This document shows positions 1 to 16,900 of a DNA stretch of 64,000 nt, piece after piece. The stretch covers positions 5,440,001-5,504,000 of the forward strand of contig NZ_CP060825.1 of NCBI RefSeq assembly GCF_014489615.1, given 5' to 3'. Origin of the DNA: Streptomyces genisteinicus. GTDB taxonomy: Bacteria > Actinomycetota > Actinomycetes > Streptomycetales > Streptomycetaceae. The notes under the pieces were generated by a model, which was not told the DNA's origin, made no database searches, and worked only from the letters and a program-made list of their open reading frames with translations. The position numbers and the translations under genes are program-made. Each line of letters starts with the position of its first letter. Positions within the stretch are counted from its first letter, which is position 1.

Positions 1-1075
<1,075 letters not shown>

Positions 1076-1153
1076 TCAGTTGCTCGCGTCCACTGTGTTA
1101 GTTCTGAAGTAACGAACTCGCCTTTGCCGGCTGGTAGTTCGACATCTTCATAG

Positions 1154-1273
1154 TGTTTCGGTGGTCATAGCGTTAGGGAAACGCCCGGTTACATTCCGAA
1201 CCCGGAAGCTAAGCCTTTCAGCGCCGATGGTACTGCAGGGGGGACCCTGTGGGAGAGTAGGACGCCGCCGAAC
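1154..1273 (+). rRNA. 5S ribosomal RNA
   Basis: A 120-nt gene starting GTTTCGGTGGTCATAGCG and ending CGCCGCCGAAC. Its ends pair with each other, and the conserved CCGAACCCGGAAGCTAAGCC segment of loops B and C is present. It follows the 23S gene after a spacer of about 78 nt and belongs to the same rrn transcript. The ends are estimated to within a few bases. Confidence 0.95.
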
Positions 1274-1286
1274 AATCATTGTGGGG

Positions 1287-1315
1287 AAGCCCCGGAACCT
1301 TGTTCCGGGGCTTTT
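1287..1315 (+). terminator. Rho-independent terminator of the rrn operon
   Basis: A perfect 9-bp stem GCCCCGGAA/TTCCGGGGC with a 5-nt loop is followed by TTTT. It is extended by AA/TT at the base and sits 14 nt after the 5S gene. This is a textbook intrinsic terminator. Confidence 0.9.
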
Positions 1316-1506
1316 CTGCGTTCACCGCCGAATCGTCCGCCGCCCGCCTGCGGGACGTACGCGGACGAACCGGGTGTCCGGCCCCAACCGGCCAGTCCGC
1401 CGGCCTGGTTGGAGCCGTGGAGAAGTGCAGGTCAGGCATTTGGAATCGCCCGTGGGGATGGGCTATGCTTCATCTCGTTGCCACGGGGAAAGCCCCGGAA
1501 CAACAG

Positions 1507-1579
1507 GCCCCTATAGCTCAGTCGGTAGAGCGTCTCCATGGTAAGGAGAAGGTCAACGGTTCGATTCCGTTTGGGGGCT
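1507..1579 (+). tRNA. tRNA-Thr (anticodon GGT)
   Basis: A complete cloverleaf. The acceptor stem is GCCCCTA/TGGGGGC. The anticodon stem TCTCC/GGAGA encloses the loop ATGGTAA, so the anticodon is GGT (reads ACC) at 1540-1542. The T arm is AACGG-TTCGATT-CCGTT. CCA is not encoded. It lies about 190 nt after the rrn terminator and has its own terminator, so it is probably transcribed separately. No integrase or repeated 3' end was seen, so it does not appear to be an occupied attachment site. Confidence 0.93.
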
Positions 1580-1586
1580 CAACGAG

Positions 1587-1620
1587 AAAAGGCCCCCCGC
1601 CTCACGGCGGGGGGCCTTCT
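1587..1620. terminator. Bidirectional terminator between tRNA-Thr and the convergent phosphatase gene
   Basis: An 11-bp GC stem (GGCCCCCCGCC/GGCGGGGGGCC) with a 4-nt loop, extended by AA/TT, has a T-rich 3' side and an A-rich 5' side. It lies 8 nt after the tRNA and about 55 nt beyond the end of the minus-strand phosphatase gene, so it can stop transcription in both directions. Confidence 0.85.
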
Positions 1621-1672
1621 TCATGTCCGGGTACCGGCCCCGTTGCGGCCGGGAACGCCCCGACCGGGGAGG

Positions 1673-4327
1673 TCAGTCCTTGTGGGGCTCGTGGACCCGC
1701 ATGGCCAGGATCGCCATGTCGTCCGACGCCGGCTCCGCCGCGAACCGTTCGACCGCCCGCAGCACCCGGGCGGCCACCGCTCCGGCGGTCAGACCCGTGC
1801 AGGTCGTCAGCACATCGCTCAGGCCGTCGTCGCCCAGCATGCGCGTGCCCTCACGGCGTTCGGTGACCCCGTCGGTGACGCACAGCAGCACATCGCCCGG
1901 ATCGAGCGTGACGACCTGCTCGTACAGTTCGAGGTCGTCCATCACACCGAGCAGCGGCTGCGGTTCGGCCGCCGGCTCCACCGTCCCGTCCGGGCGCAGA
2001 CGCAGCGGCAGCGGATGGCCGGCGCAGACGAACTTGAGCACGGCACTGCCGTCCTCCTGCGGCCACAGCTCGCCGTAGAGCAGCGTGAGGAAACGGCTGC
2101 GTGCGCCCTCGTCGAGGATGGCCGCGTTGAGGCGTTCGAGGACGGCGGGTCCGCCGAATCCCTCCCGGGCCAGCAGACGCAGCGCGTGGCGGGCCAGGCC
2201 GGTGACCGCGGCGGCCTCCGGGCCCGTCCCGCAGACGTCTCCGATGGCGAAGCCGTACGCGCCGTCCTTGATGGGGAACAGATCGTAGAAGTCGCCGCCG
2301 ACCTCGTTGCCCTCACCCGCGGCACGGTAGATCACCTCCACCTCGACGCCCGGGATCTGCGGGAGCTCCGGAGGCAGCAGGCTGCGCTGGAGGGACTGGC
2401 TGATCGCCACGCGCTCCGAGTACAGCCGGGAGTTGTCGAGTGCCAGCGCCGCACGGCGGGAGAGGTCCTCGGCCAGTTCCAGGATCTCCTGGCGGAAGTG
2501 GTCGTCGGACGGCTTGCCGAGCACGATCATGCCGATGACCCGGTTGCGGGCGACCAGCGGCAGCACGACCGTCTCGCCGCCGACGACCGCGGCCGTCGCC
2601 ATCGTCCCGCCGATGCCGGAGGAGACGGGCGGAAGCGCACCGAGGCCGAGCTCGCGCTTGGACACGAGCAGGGCCGCGCGCTGGGCCGCCTCGGCGGGAG
2701 CCGTCCACACCCGTGCCCCGGGCGTGGGCACCGGGTCCGGGGGATCGATCCGCGACAGCAGGGCCTTGAGGTCGTCGATGCGCTCCTCGTCCTCGTGGAG
2801 GACGTAGGAGAGGTACGGCTCGGACGACTGGTCCGCGATCGTGTAGACGGCGCACCAGGTGGCGAGCGTGGGGACGGTCATCTGGGCCATCAGCGCCAGC
2901 GTCTGGTCGCGGTCGAGGGTGCCCGCGAGGAGGTCGGAGGCCTCGACGAGGAAGGAGAGGGAGCCGCGCCGCAGCCGTTCCAGTTCTCCGAGCCGGGCCG
3001 ACTCGACGGCCAGCGCGATCCGGTCGGCGGCGAACTGCAGGCGCAGAGCCTCCTCGTTGGAGTAGCGTCCCGCCGACTCGGCGGCGACGCCGAGCGAGCC
3101 GGTGAGTCTGCCCTCCACCTTGAGGGGCACGGTGACGACCGACCGCATTCCGGTCGAGTTCAGCAGCGGCACGGCGCCCGGGACGCTGCTGAGGTCCTCG
3201 TGGACGGCCGGCATGCGGGCCGAACCGTAGCGGCCGGTGCCCGCCTCGACCGGGACCCGGGCGAAGCGCTGCCGGGCGGAGGGCAGGCCGGTCGTCGCGC
3301 GGACCTCCAGCTCGGTCTCGTCGTCGGTGGCCAGCAACAGGAAGGCGGAATCGCCGTCGAGCATGTCCCTGGCGCGCTCGACCGTCCGCTGGAGCAGCCC
3401 GTCGAGGTCGTCGGGTGCCGGGGACCCGATGAACACCTCGAAGGGATCGGCGGAGCGGCTGTCCGCCCCGCGGTCGGAGGCCGGGGCGCGGTGCGGCGTC
3501 TGCAGGACGGCCCGCTCCTCGTCGCGGACCAGCAGACAGACCGTCGACGGTTCGCCGTGGGTGTCCCGTACGCGCAGGTGGGAGGCGTAGACCGGGATCA
3601 CGCGGCCGTCCACGCCGCGGATGCCGTAGCTGCCCTCCCAGCGCGAGAGCTGGAGGGCCTCGGCGATGCCGGTGCCGGTGCCCGGGGTGTGCGGCCAGGC
3701 CGCGAGGTCGGTCAGAGGTTTGCCGACGACCTGGTCGGCCGTGTAGCCGAACAGGTGCTCGGCGTCCTCGTTCCACGCGTTGACGGTGCCGCCGCCGCCG
3801 ATCTGGGCGACGGCCACCCGTACGCGCTCCTCGGCGACCGGCAGCATCGAGACGGGCAGCGCGGGCCCGGCGGAGCGGGCGCCCACCGGGCGCTGGGGAA
3901 GATCGAGGCGGAACCAGACGTGCTTGCGGGTCGGGGTGTACTCCACGCCCCAGCGGGAGGCGAGGGCCGCGCAGAGCAGCAGGCCCCTGCCGTTCTCGCG
4001 GTCGAGGCTTGCGAAGCCCTGCCCGGCGCCCTGCATCGGCACCTCGCGCTCCGGATACCGGTCGCCGACCTCGACCCGGACGCCGTCCTCGCTGCGCAGG
4101 CACAGGACGTCGGCGGCGGTGCCGGCGTGGATGACGGCGTTGGTGACGAGTTCACTGGTGAGGACCACGGCGTCGTCGACGACGTCGGCGTGGCCCCAGC
4201 CCTGGAGGGTGTCGCGGACGAAGGCGCGGGCGGCCGCGACGGACCGCCCCACCGGTTCGAAGGTGGCGGCCGCCCGAGCGGTGACCACGGAACTCCTCGT
4301 ACGCGCCTCGACGCCCGGCTCTGCCAT
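1673..4327 (-). CDS. Multidomain SpoIIE/PP2C-type serine phosphatase with HATPase, PAS and GAF domains
   Basis: A cytoplasmic protein of 884 residues. The N-terminus (about 25-150) is an RsbW/SpoIIAB-like ATPase fold with an N box (SELVTNAVIHAG) and a glycine box (ENGRGLLLC). A PAS region (about 180-285) and two GAF-like regions (about 305-450 and 470-640) follow. The C-terminal SpoIIE phosphatase (about 665-875) keeps the metal motifs EVGGDFYD, GDVCGTG, TDGVTE and SDDMAIL. Proteins of this type dephosphorylate anti-anti-sigma factors, and the extra kinase domain could phosphorylate the same target. It is divergent from osaA, with 267 bp between the starts, so the pair may be co-regulated. 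No anti-sigma or anti-anti-sigma gene is adjacent, so the partner is unknown. Confidence 0.9.
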   Translation of the reverse strand: MAEPGVEARTRSSVVTARAAATFEPVGRSVAAARAFVRDTLQGWGHADVVDDAVVLTSELVTNAVIHAGTAADVLCLRSEDGVRVEVGDRYPEREVPMQGAGQGFASLDRENGRGLLLCAALASRWGVEYTPTRKHVWFRLDLPQRPVGARSAGPALPVSMLPVAEERVRVAVAQIGGGGTVNAWNEDAEHLFGYTADQVVGKPLTDLAAWPHTPGTGTGIAEALQLSRWEGSYGIRGVDGRVIPVYASHLRVRDTHGEPSTVCLLVRDEERAVLQTPHRAPASDRGADSRSADPFEVFIGSPAPDDLDGLLQRTVERARDMLDGDSAFLLLATDDETELEVRATTGLPSARQRFARVPVEAGTGRYGSARMPAVHEDLSSVPGAVPLLNSTGMRSVVTVPLKVEGRLTGSLGVAAESAGRYSNEEALRLQFAADRIALAVESARLGELERLRRGSLSFLVEASDLLAGTLDRDQTLALMAQMTVPTLATWCAVYTIADQSSEPYLSYVLHEDEERIDDLKALLSRIDPPDPVPTPGARVWTAPAEAAQRAALLVSKRELGLGALPPVSSGIGGTMATAAVVGGETVVLPLVARNRVIGMIVLGKPSDDHFRQEILELAEDLSRRAALALDNSRLYSERVAISQSLQRSLLPPELPQIPGVEVEVIYRAAGEGNEVGGDFYDLFPIKDGAYGFAIGDVCGTGPEAAAVTGLARHALRLLAREGFGGPAVLERLNAAILDEGARSRFLTLLYGELWPQEDGSAVLKFVCAGHPLPLRLRPDGTVEPAAEPQPLLGVMDDLELYEQVVTLDPGDVLLCVTDGVTERREGTRMLGDDGLSDVLTTCTGLTAGAVAARVLRAVERFAAEPASDDMAILAMRVHEPHKD

Positions 4328-4594
4328 GATCGGCCCGTTCCTCCCCGTGCCCGGTGACGTACCCGCTTCGCACCACCCCTGCCGGGCGGACCGGGGCGGT
4401 TGGACAGCCGCATGCCAGGTTACTTACCTTCGCTGTCCGAGCGGATGCCGGTTGCGGCTGTTTCCGCCCTCCGGGGGCGGGGACCCTATGCGAAGCTGCC
4501 GAACTGTTATGGCCTGGTTCCGGCATGGTGAAACACTGGGCAGGCTGGCTGAGAGAGCCCAGGCAGTACGGTCAACCCCTGCGGGAGGGACACG
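4328..4594. promoter_or_regulatory. Divergent intergenic region between phosphatase gene and osaA
   Basis: These 267 bp must hold the outward promoters of both genes. Next to osaA a strong Shine-Dalgarno site (GGGAGGGA, about 4579-4586) precedes the GTG start at 4595. I could not assign convincing -35/-10 pairs. Confidence 0.5.
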
Positions 4595-11950
<7,356 letters not shown>

Positions 11951-12001
11951 CCACATGCGGCGGGTTTGCCGCGCGAAGCTGATCGACTCTGTCCGTACGT
12001 G

Positions 12002-12040
12002 TGTGGGAGACCGTTTTCCGGGGAACGATCCGGTCTCCCC
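12002..12040 (+). terminator. Hairpin between osaA and osaB, possible terminator
   Basis: GGGAGACCG (12004-12012) pairs perfectly with CGGTCTCCC (12030-12038) around a 17-nt loop. There is no clean T tract, only CCCACGTTTTC further on. It could end osaA transcription or attenuate readthrough into osaB. Confidence 0.5.
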
Positions 12041-12223
12041 CCACGTTTTCGGTACGTGCACAGTGACATCGTGGTGACAGGGTGTGGCGACGGGCGGGGT
12101 GCGGCTACCATGACCGGCACAAGAACGGGCGACGCAACAGAGTCGTCCCCTGGGGCGGCGCCCGGTGCGTCCTCCGGCTCCCGGAGCCGGAGAGACCCCA
12201 TGCCGGGACGAGGAGGACGGGGC

Positions 12224-12907
12224 ATGGTGCAGAAGGCCAAGATCCTCCTGGTCGATGACCGGCCGGAGAATCTGCTCGCGCTGGAGGCCATCCTCTCCGC
12301 GCTCGATCAGACACTGGTGCGGGCATCGTCAGGGGAGGAAGCGCTCAAGGCGCTGCTGACGGACGATTTCGCGGTCATTCTGCTGGATGTCCAGATGCCG
12401 GGAATGGACGGGTTCGAGACGGCCGCGCACATCAAGCGGCGCGAGCGGACGCGTGACATCCCGATCATCTTCCTGACCGCGATCAACCACGGCCCCCACC
12501 ACACCTTCCGCGGGTACGCGGCGGGGGCGGTCGACTACATCTCGAAGCCGTTCGACCCGTGGGTGCTGCGCGCCAAGGTCTCCGTCTTCGTCGAGCTCTA
12601 CATGAAGAACTGCCAGCTGCGCGAGCAGGCCGCGCTGCTCCGGCTCCAGTTGGAGGGCAGCGGCCGGCAGGACGGCACCCCCGGCCGCGAGTCCGCGGGC
12701 CTGCTCGCCGAACTCTCCGCCCGCCTCGCCGCGGTCGAGGAGCAGGCGGAAGCGCTCTCCAAGCAGCTCGACGACGACTCCGCGGACGCGGCCGCCGTCG
12801 CCACGGCCGCGCATCTCGAACGCAAGCTGACCGGGCTGCGCCGCGCGCTGGACGCACTGGAGCCGGGCACGGGCGGAGGCGCGCCGACGCTTCCCTCGCA
12901 GACCTGA
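12224..12907 (+). CDS. osaB: OsaB-type response regulator without DNA-binding domain
   Basis: 227 residues. Residues 5-125 form a receiver domain with the acidic pair VDD, phosphoacceptor Asp in VILLDVQMPGMDG, the conserved Thr (FLTA) and Lys (SKPFDP). The C-terminal half is not a helix-turn-helix. It is rich in Leu, Glu and Ala (LRLQLE, LAELSARLAAVEEQAEAL) and looks like a coiled coil, so output is probably by protein contact. The ATG at 12224 was chosen because AGGAGGA lies about 7 nt upstream; an in-frame ATG at 12200 is less likely. It lies 273 bp after osaA and is its known partner in S. coelicolor osmoadaptation. Confidence 0.88.
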   Translation: MVQKAKILLVDDRPENLLALEAILSALDQTLVRASSGEEALKALLTDDFAVILLDVQMPGMDGFETAAHIKRRERTRDIPIIFLTAINHGPHHTFRGYAAGAVDYISKPFDPWVLRAKVSVFVELYMKNCQLREQAALLRLQLEGSGRQDGTPGRESAGLLAELSARLAAVEEQAEALSKQLDDDSADAAAVATAAHLERKLTGLRRALDALEPGTGGGAPTLPSQT

Positions 12908-13042
12908 GCCCCACCGCCCCGCCCCGCGGGCCGACTTGTCCGTGACGGGACGTCAGTTCACCGTCGCCGCACGCGCGACACGATCGGGTGAAGCGGTGGT
13001 CACGCGTGTCCCCTGCCGTCAACACCGGTAACCTCTACCACC

Positions 13043-15808
13043 ATGGCCTCACGTACGTCCGGCAAGGGTTCCCAGGGTGCGGCGGGCACCGCGAAGCCGC
13101 GCGCCGGCCGTACCACCGGCGCGGTCGGGAAGGCGGCCCCGGCGAAGAAGGCGGTCCCCGCCAGGAAGAGCCCGGCGAAGAAGACCGCTCCGGCGAAGAA
13201 GGCGCCCCCCAGGAAAGCGCCTGCCAGGAAGGCCGCCCCGCCGAAGCCGGCGCCGTCCCCCACCGGGGGCGTCTACCGGCTCGTCCGCGCGGTCTGGCTG
13301 GGCGTCGCCCACACCATCGGTGCGATGCTCCGCGGCATAGGGCGGGGCGCGAAGGGGCTCGATCCCGCCCACCGCAAGGACGGCCTGGCGCTGCTGCTCC
13401 TCGGCATCGCCCTCATCGTGGCCGCCGGCACCTGGTCGAACCTCCGGGGCCCGGTCGGCGACCTGGTGGAGATGCTCGTCACCGGAGCCTTCGGGCGCCT
13501 CGACCTGCTGGCCCCGATACTGCTGGGTGCGGTCGCCGTCCGTCTCATCCTCTATCCGGAGCGGCCCGAGGCCAACGGCCGGATCGTGATCGGTCTGTCG
13601 GCGCTCGTCGTCGGCGTGCTCGGCCAGGTCCACATCGCGTGCGGCGCACCCGGCCGCGGCGAGGGCACGGACGCCATGCAGGACGCGGGCGGCCTGGTCG
13701 GCTGGGCAGTCTCCCAGCCCCTGATCTTCATGATGGGCGAGGTGCTCGCGGTACCGCTGCTGGTGCTGCTCACGGTGTTCGGGCTGCTGGTGGTCACGGC
13801 GACTCCGGTGAACGCCATCCCGCAGCGGCTGCGCCTGCTCGGATCCAAGCTCGGCCTGGTCGAACCGGCGTACGAGCCGGACCGGGAGGGCGAGTCCGGG
13901 GAGGACGACGAGCGGTACGACGAGCAGTGGCGCGAATCCCTGCCCGCAGGCCCGAAGCGCCCCGGCGGGCGCCGCTCCGGCACCCCGGACGTCTTCGACG
14001 CCGAACAGGCGGAGGGGGACGCACTCGACCGGCGCCGGCGCACCGGCCGCTCCGCCACGGGCCGCGGCATGGACGCGGTCGACGTGGCCGCCGCGGCGGC
14101 CGCCGCGCTCGACGGCGCGGTGCTGGGCGGAATGCCGCCCTCGCCGGTGGTCGCCGACCTCACCCGGGACGTGACCGCCGAGCGGCAGCGCGCCGCCTCG
14201 CCCGTGCCCACGGCCCGCGAGCCGGAGGGGCCCGGGACCGGCTCCCGGTCCTCGGTTCCGGACCTGACCAAGCCGGCTCCCGAGGAGTCGCAGCCGCTGC
14301 CCCCGCGCGCGGAGCAGCTCCAGCTCTCCGGGGACATCACCTACTCGCTGCCCTCGCTCGACCTGCTGGAGCGCGGCGGTCCGGGCAAGACCCGCAGCGC
14401 GGCGAACGACGCGATCGTCGCCTCGCTGACCAACGTCTTCACCGAGTTCAAGGTCGACGCCGCCGTCACCGGCTTCACCCGCGGTCCGACGGTCACCCGC
14501 TACGAGGTCGAGCTGGGCCCGGCCGTCAAGGTCGAGCGCATCACCGCACTCACCAAGAACATCGCGTACGCCGTCGCCAGCCCGGACGTGCGGATCATCT
14601 CCCCGATCCCCGGCAAGTCGGCGGTCGGCATCGAGATCCCCAACACCGACCGCGAGATGGTCAACCTCGGGGACGTGCTGCGCCTCGCGGACGCCGCCGA
14701 GGACGACCACCCGATGCTTGTCGCGCTCGGCAAGGACGTCGAGGGCGGCTACGTGATGGCCAACCTCGCCAAGATGCCCCACATCCTGGTCGCCGGCGCC
14801 ACCGGATCCGGCAAGTCGTCGTGCATCAACTGCCTGATCACCTCGGTGATGATAAGGGCGACCCCGGAGGACGTCCGTATGGTGCTGGTCGACCCCAAGC
14901 GGGTCGAGCTCACCGCGTACGAGGGCATCCCGCACCTGATCACCCCGATCATCACCAACCCGAAGCGGGCGGCCGAGGCCCTCCAGTGGGTGGTGCGCGA
15001 GATGGACCTGCGCTACGACGACCTGGCCGCCTTCGGGTACCGCCACATCGACGACTTCAACGCGGCCGTGCGCAGCGGCAAGGTCAAGCCGCTGGAGGGC
15101 AGCGAGCGCGAGCTCCAGCCGTACCCGTACCTGCTGGTGATCGTCGACGAGCTCGCCGACCTGATGATGGTCGCCCCGCGGGACGTCGAGGACGCCATCG
15201 TCCGCATCACCCAGCTGGCGCGCGCGGCGGGCATCCATCTGGTACTGGCGACCCAGCGGCCTTCGGTCGACGTCGTCACCGGCCTGATCAAGGCGAACGT
15301 GCCCTCCCGGCTGGCGTTCGCCACCTCCTCGCTCGCCGACAGCCGGGTCATCCTGGACCAGCCGGGCGCGGAGAAGCTGATCGGCAAGGGCGACGGGCTG
15401 TTCCTGCCGATGGGCGCGAACAAGCCCACCCGGATGCAGGGCGCCTTCGTCACCGAGGCCGAGGTGCAGTCGGTCGTCCAGCACTGCAAGGACCAGATGG
15501 CCCCGGTCTTCCGCGAGGACGTCGTGGTCGGCACCAAGCAGAAGAAGGAGATCGACGAGGACATCGGCGACGACCTCGACCTGCTGTGCCAGGCGGCCGA
15601 GCTGGTCGTCTCCACCCAGTTCGGGTCCACCTCGATGCTCCAGCGCAAGCTGCGCGTCGGGTTCGCGAAGGCAGGCCGGCTGATGGACCTGATGGAGTCG
15701 CGCAACATCGTCGGCCCGAGCGAAGGGTCGAAAGCACGTGACGTTCTCGTGAAACCGGATGAATTGGATGGAGTGCTCGCCGTGATCCGGGGAGACACTC
15801 ACTCGTAA
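13043..15808 (+). CDS. ftsK: DNA translocase FtsK/SpoIIIE
   Basis: 921 residues. The N-terminus is a basic Lys/Ala/Pro-rich stretch (to about residue 70), followed by about four membrane helices (70-260) and an acidic/Pro linker (about 280-430). The RecA-like motor has Walker A GATGSGKSS (about residue 587) and Walker B LLVIVDELADLMM (about 700). The C-terminal gamma winged helix (about 840-905) contains STSMLQRKLRVGF and AGRLMDLME. The protein pumps DNA through closing sporulation septa and orients itself on KOPS sites. There is no strong Shine-Dalgarno before the ATG, so a short leader is possible. A RodZ-like gene follows on the same strand after 189 bp. Confidence 0.96.
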   Translation: MASRTSGKGSQGAAGTAKPRAGRTTGAVGKAAPAKKAVPARKSPAKKTAPAKKAPPRKAPARKAAPPKPAPSPTGGVYRLVRAVWLGVAHTIGAMLRGIGRGAKGLDPAHRKDGLALLLLGIALIVAAGTWSNLRGPVGDLVEMLVTGAFGRLDLLAPILLGAVAVRLILYPERPEANGRIVIGLSALVVGVLGQVHIACGAPGRGEGTDAMQDAGGLVGWAVSQPLIFMMGEVLAVPLLVLLTVFGLLVVTATPVNAIPQRLRLLGSKLGLVEPAYEPDREGESGEDDERYDEQWRESLPAGPKRPGGRRSGTPDVFDAEQAEGDALDRRRRTGRSATGRGMDAVDVAAAAAAALDGAVLGGMPPSPVVADLTRDVTAERQRAASPVPTAREPEGPGTGSRSSVPDLTKPAPEESQPLPPRAEQLQLSGDITYSLPSLDLLERGGPGKTRSAANDAIVASLTNVFTEFKVDAAVTGFTRGPTVTRYEVELGPAVKVERITALTKNIAYAVASPDVRIISPIPGKSAVGIEIPNTDREMVNLGDVLRLADAAEDDHPMLVALGKDVEGGYVMANLAKMPHILVAGATGSGKSSCINCLITSVMIRATPEDVRMVLVDPKRVELTAYEGIPHLITPIITNPKRAAEALQWVVREMDLRYDDLAAFGYRHIDDFNAAVRSGKVKPLEGSERELQPYPYLLVIVDELADLMMVAPRDVEDAIVRITQLARAAGIHLVLATQRPSVDVVTGLIKANVPSRLAFATSSLADSRVILDQPGAEKLIGKGDGLFLPMGANKPTRMQGAFVTEAEVQSVVQHCKDQMAPVFREDVVVGTKQKKEIDEDIGDDLDLLCQAAELVVSTQFGSTSMLQRKLRVGFAKAGRLMDLMESRNIVGPSEGSKARDVLVKPDELDGVLAVIRGDTHS

Positions 15809-15997
15809 GGGATTCCGGGCAACCGTTTCCCTTGGTCGTACGTCAAGTTGGAGGGAGGGACGAGAAGGTGGTCCGCCCTCACGCGGAGCAGGCCATTCCG
15901 ATGGCGTACAAAGTTTCGCCTCCCGGTTGCCCCACTCTTTCGTACCACCCCTAGACTGAACTTCCAGCAGGTGGCTACACGCTCGAAAGGCGCCCCC

Positions 15998-16819
15998 GTG
16001 TCCATCGGCAACTCCCCCGAAGACAACCGCCCTTCCGACGAGGACGTGCGGCCGTCGATCGGCCACGCCCTCCAGCAGGCGCGCATCGGCGCGGGTCTGA
16101 CCGTCGAAGAGGTCAGTGCCGCCACCCGGGTGCGCATCCCCATCGTCCACGGCATCGAGGACGACGACTTCTCCCGCTGCGGCGGGGACGTCTACGCCCG
16201 CGGCCACATCCGCACCTTCGCGCGGGCCGTCGGCCTCGACCCCGAACCGCTCATCGCGCAGTTCGACGCGGAGCACGGCGGACGGCCCTCGCCGACGCCC
16301 GCCGCGCCGCTGTTCGAGGCCGAGCGGATCCGTCCCGAGCGCGGCAGGCCCAACTGGACGGCCGCCATGGTCGCCGCCATCGTCGCCGTGGTCGGCTTCG
16401 CCGGCTTCACGCTGGTCAGCGGCGACGGGGACGGCAAGGAGACCCAGGTCGCCGAGGGCACCGCCCCGGAGGGCAAGCCCAGCCCGACCCCGACCCCGGT
16501 CAAGCCCGCCGACCCCAAGCCGGTCCCCTCCGACAGCGCCATCGCCGCCGTGCCGAAGGACAAGGTGACGGTCCGGCTGTCGGTGGTCGACGACAAGAGC
16601 TGGATCCAGGCCAAGTCGCACAACGGCAAGCTGCTCTTCGACGGCACCCTCCAGAAGGGCGACTCCAAGACCTTCCAGGACGACGAGCGCGTCGATCTCA
16701 TCCTCGGCAACGCCGGTGCGATCGAGCTCTTCGTCAACGGGAAGAAGATCCAGGACGACTTCGAACCGGGCGGCGTCGAGCGTCTGACCTACACCAAGGG
16801 CGACCCCGAAGCCGGCTGA
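15998..16819 (+). CDS. RodZ-like helix-turn-helix membrane protein
   Basis: 273 residues. An N-terminal HTH_25/Xre domain (about 18-90: IGHALQQARIGAGLTVEEV, then VYARGHIRTFARAVGLDP) precedes one membrane helix (about 120-142) and a Pro/Lys linker. The C-terminal DUF4115 domain (about 185-272) contains VRLSVVDDKSWIQ and LFVNGKKIQD. This is the RodZ architecture, a cytoskeletal adaptor in rod-shaped bacteria whose role in Streptomyces is less clear. The GTG at 15998 is preferred because GAAAGG lies about 8 nt upstream; an in-frame GTG at 15971 is an alternative. Confidence 0.87.
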   Translation: MSIGNSPEDNRPSDEDVRPSIGHALQQARIGAGLTVEEVSAATRVRIPIVHGIEDDDFSRCGGDVYARGHIRTFARAVGLDPEPLIAQFDAEHGGRPSPTPAAPLFEAERIRPERGRPNWTAAMVAAIVAVVGFAGFTLVSGDGDGKETQVAEGTAPEGKPSPTPTPVKPADPKPVPSDSAIAAVPKDKVTVRLSVVDDKSWIQAKSHNGKLLFDGTLQKGDSKTFQDDERVDLILGNAGAIELFVNGKKIQDDFEPGGVERLTYTKGDPEAG

Positions 16820-16900
16820 CGAGGCCCGGGGCGCGCCCGGTGACGGGCTGCGCAACCCTCGGGGCAGGGGCGTGGGCCGGGACAAAGTAGTCTTGAGCCC

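Noticed and set aside
1507-1579. tRNA-Thr as an integration site with nearby mobile element
   Set aside because: No integrase, excisionase or duplicated tRNA 3' end was found downstream.
1538-4357. Plus-strand open frame of about 939 codons opposite the phosphatase gene
   Set aside because: Starts inside the tRNA and has Arg/Gln/Gly-rich shadow composition; the minus-strand protein has clear domains.
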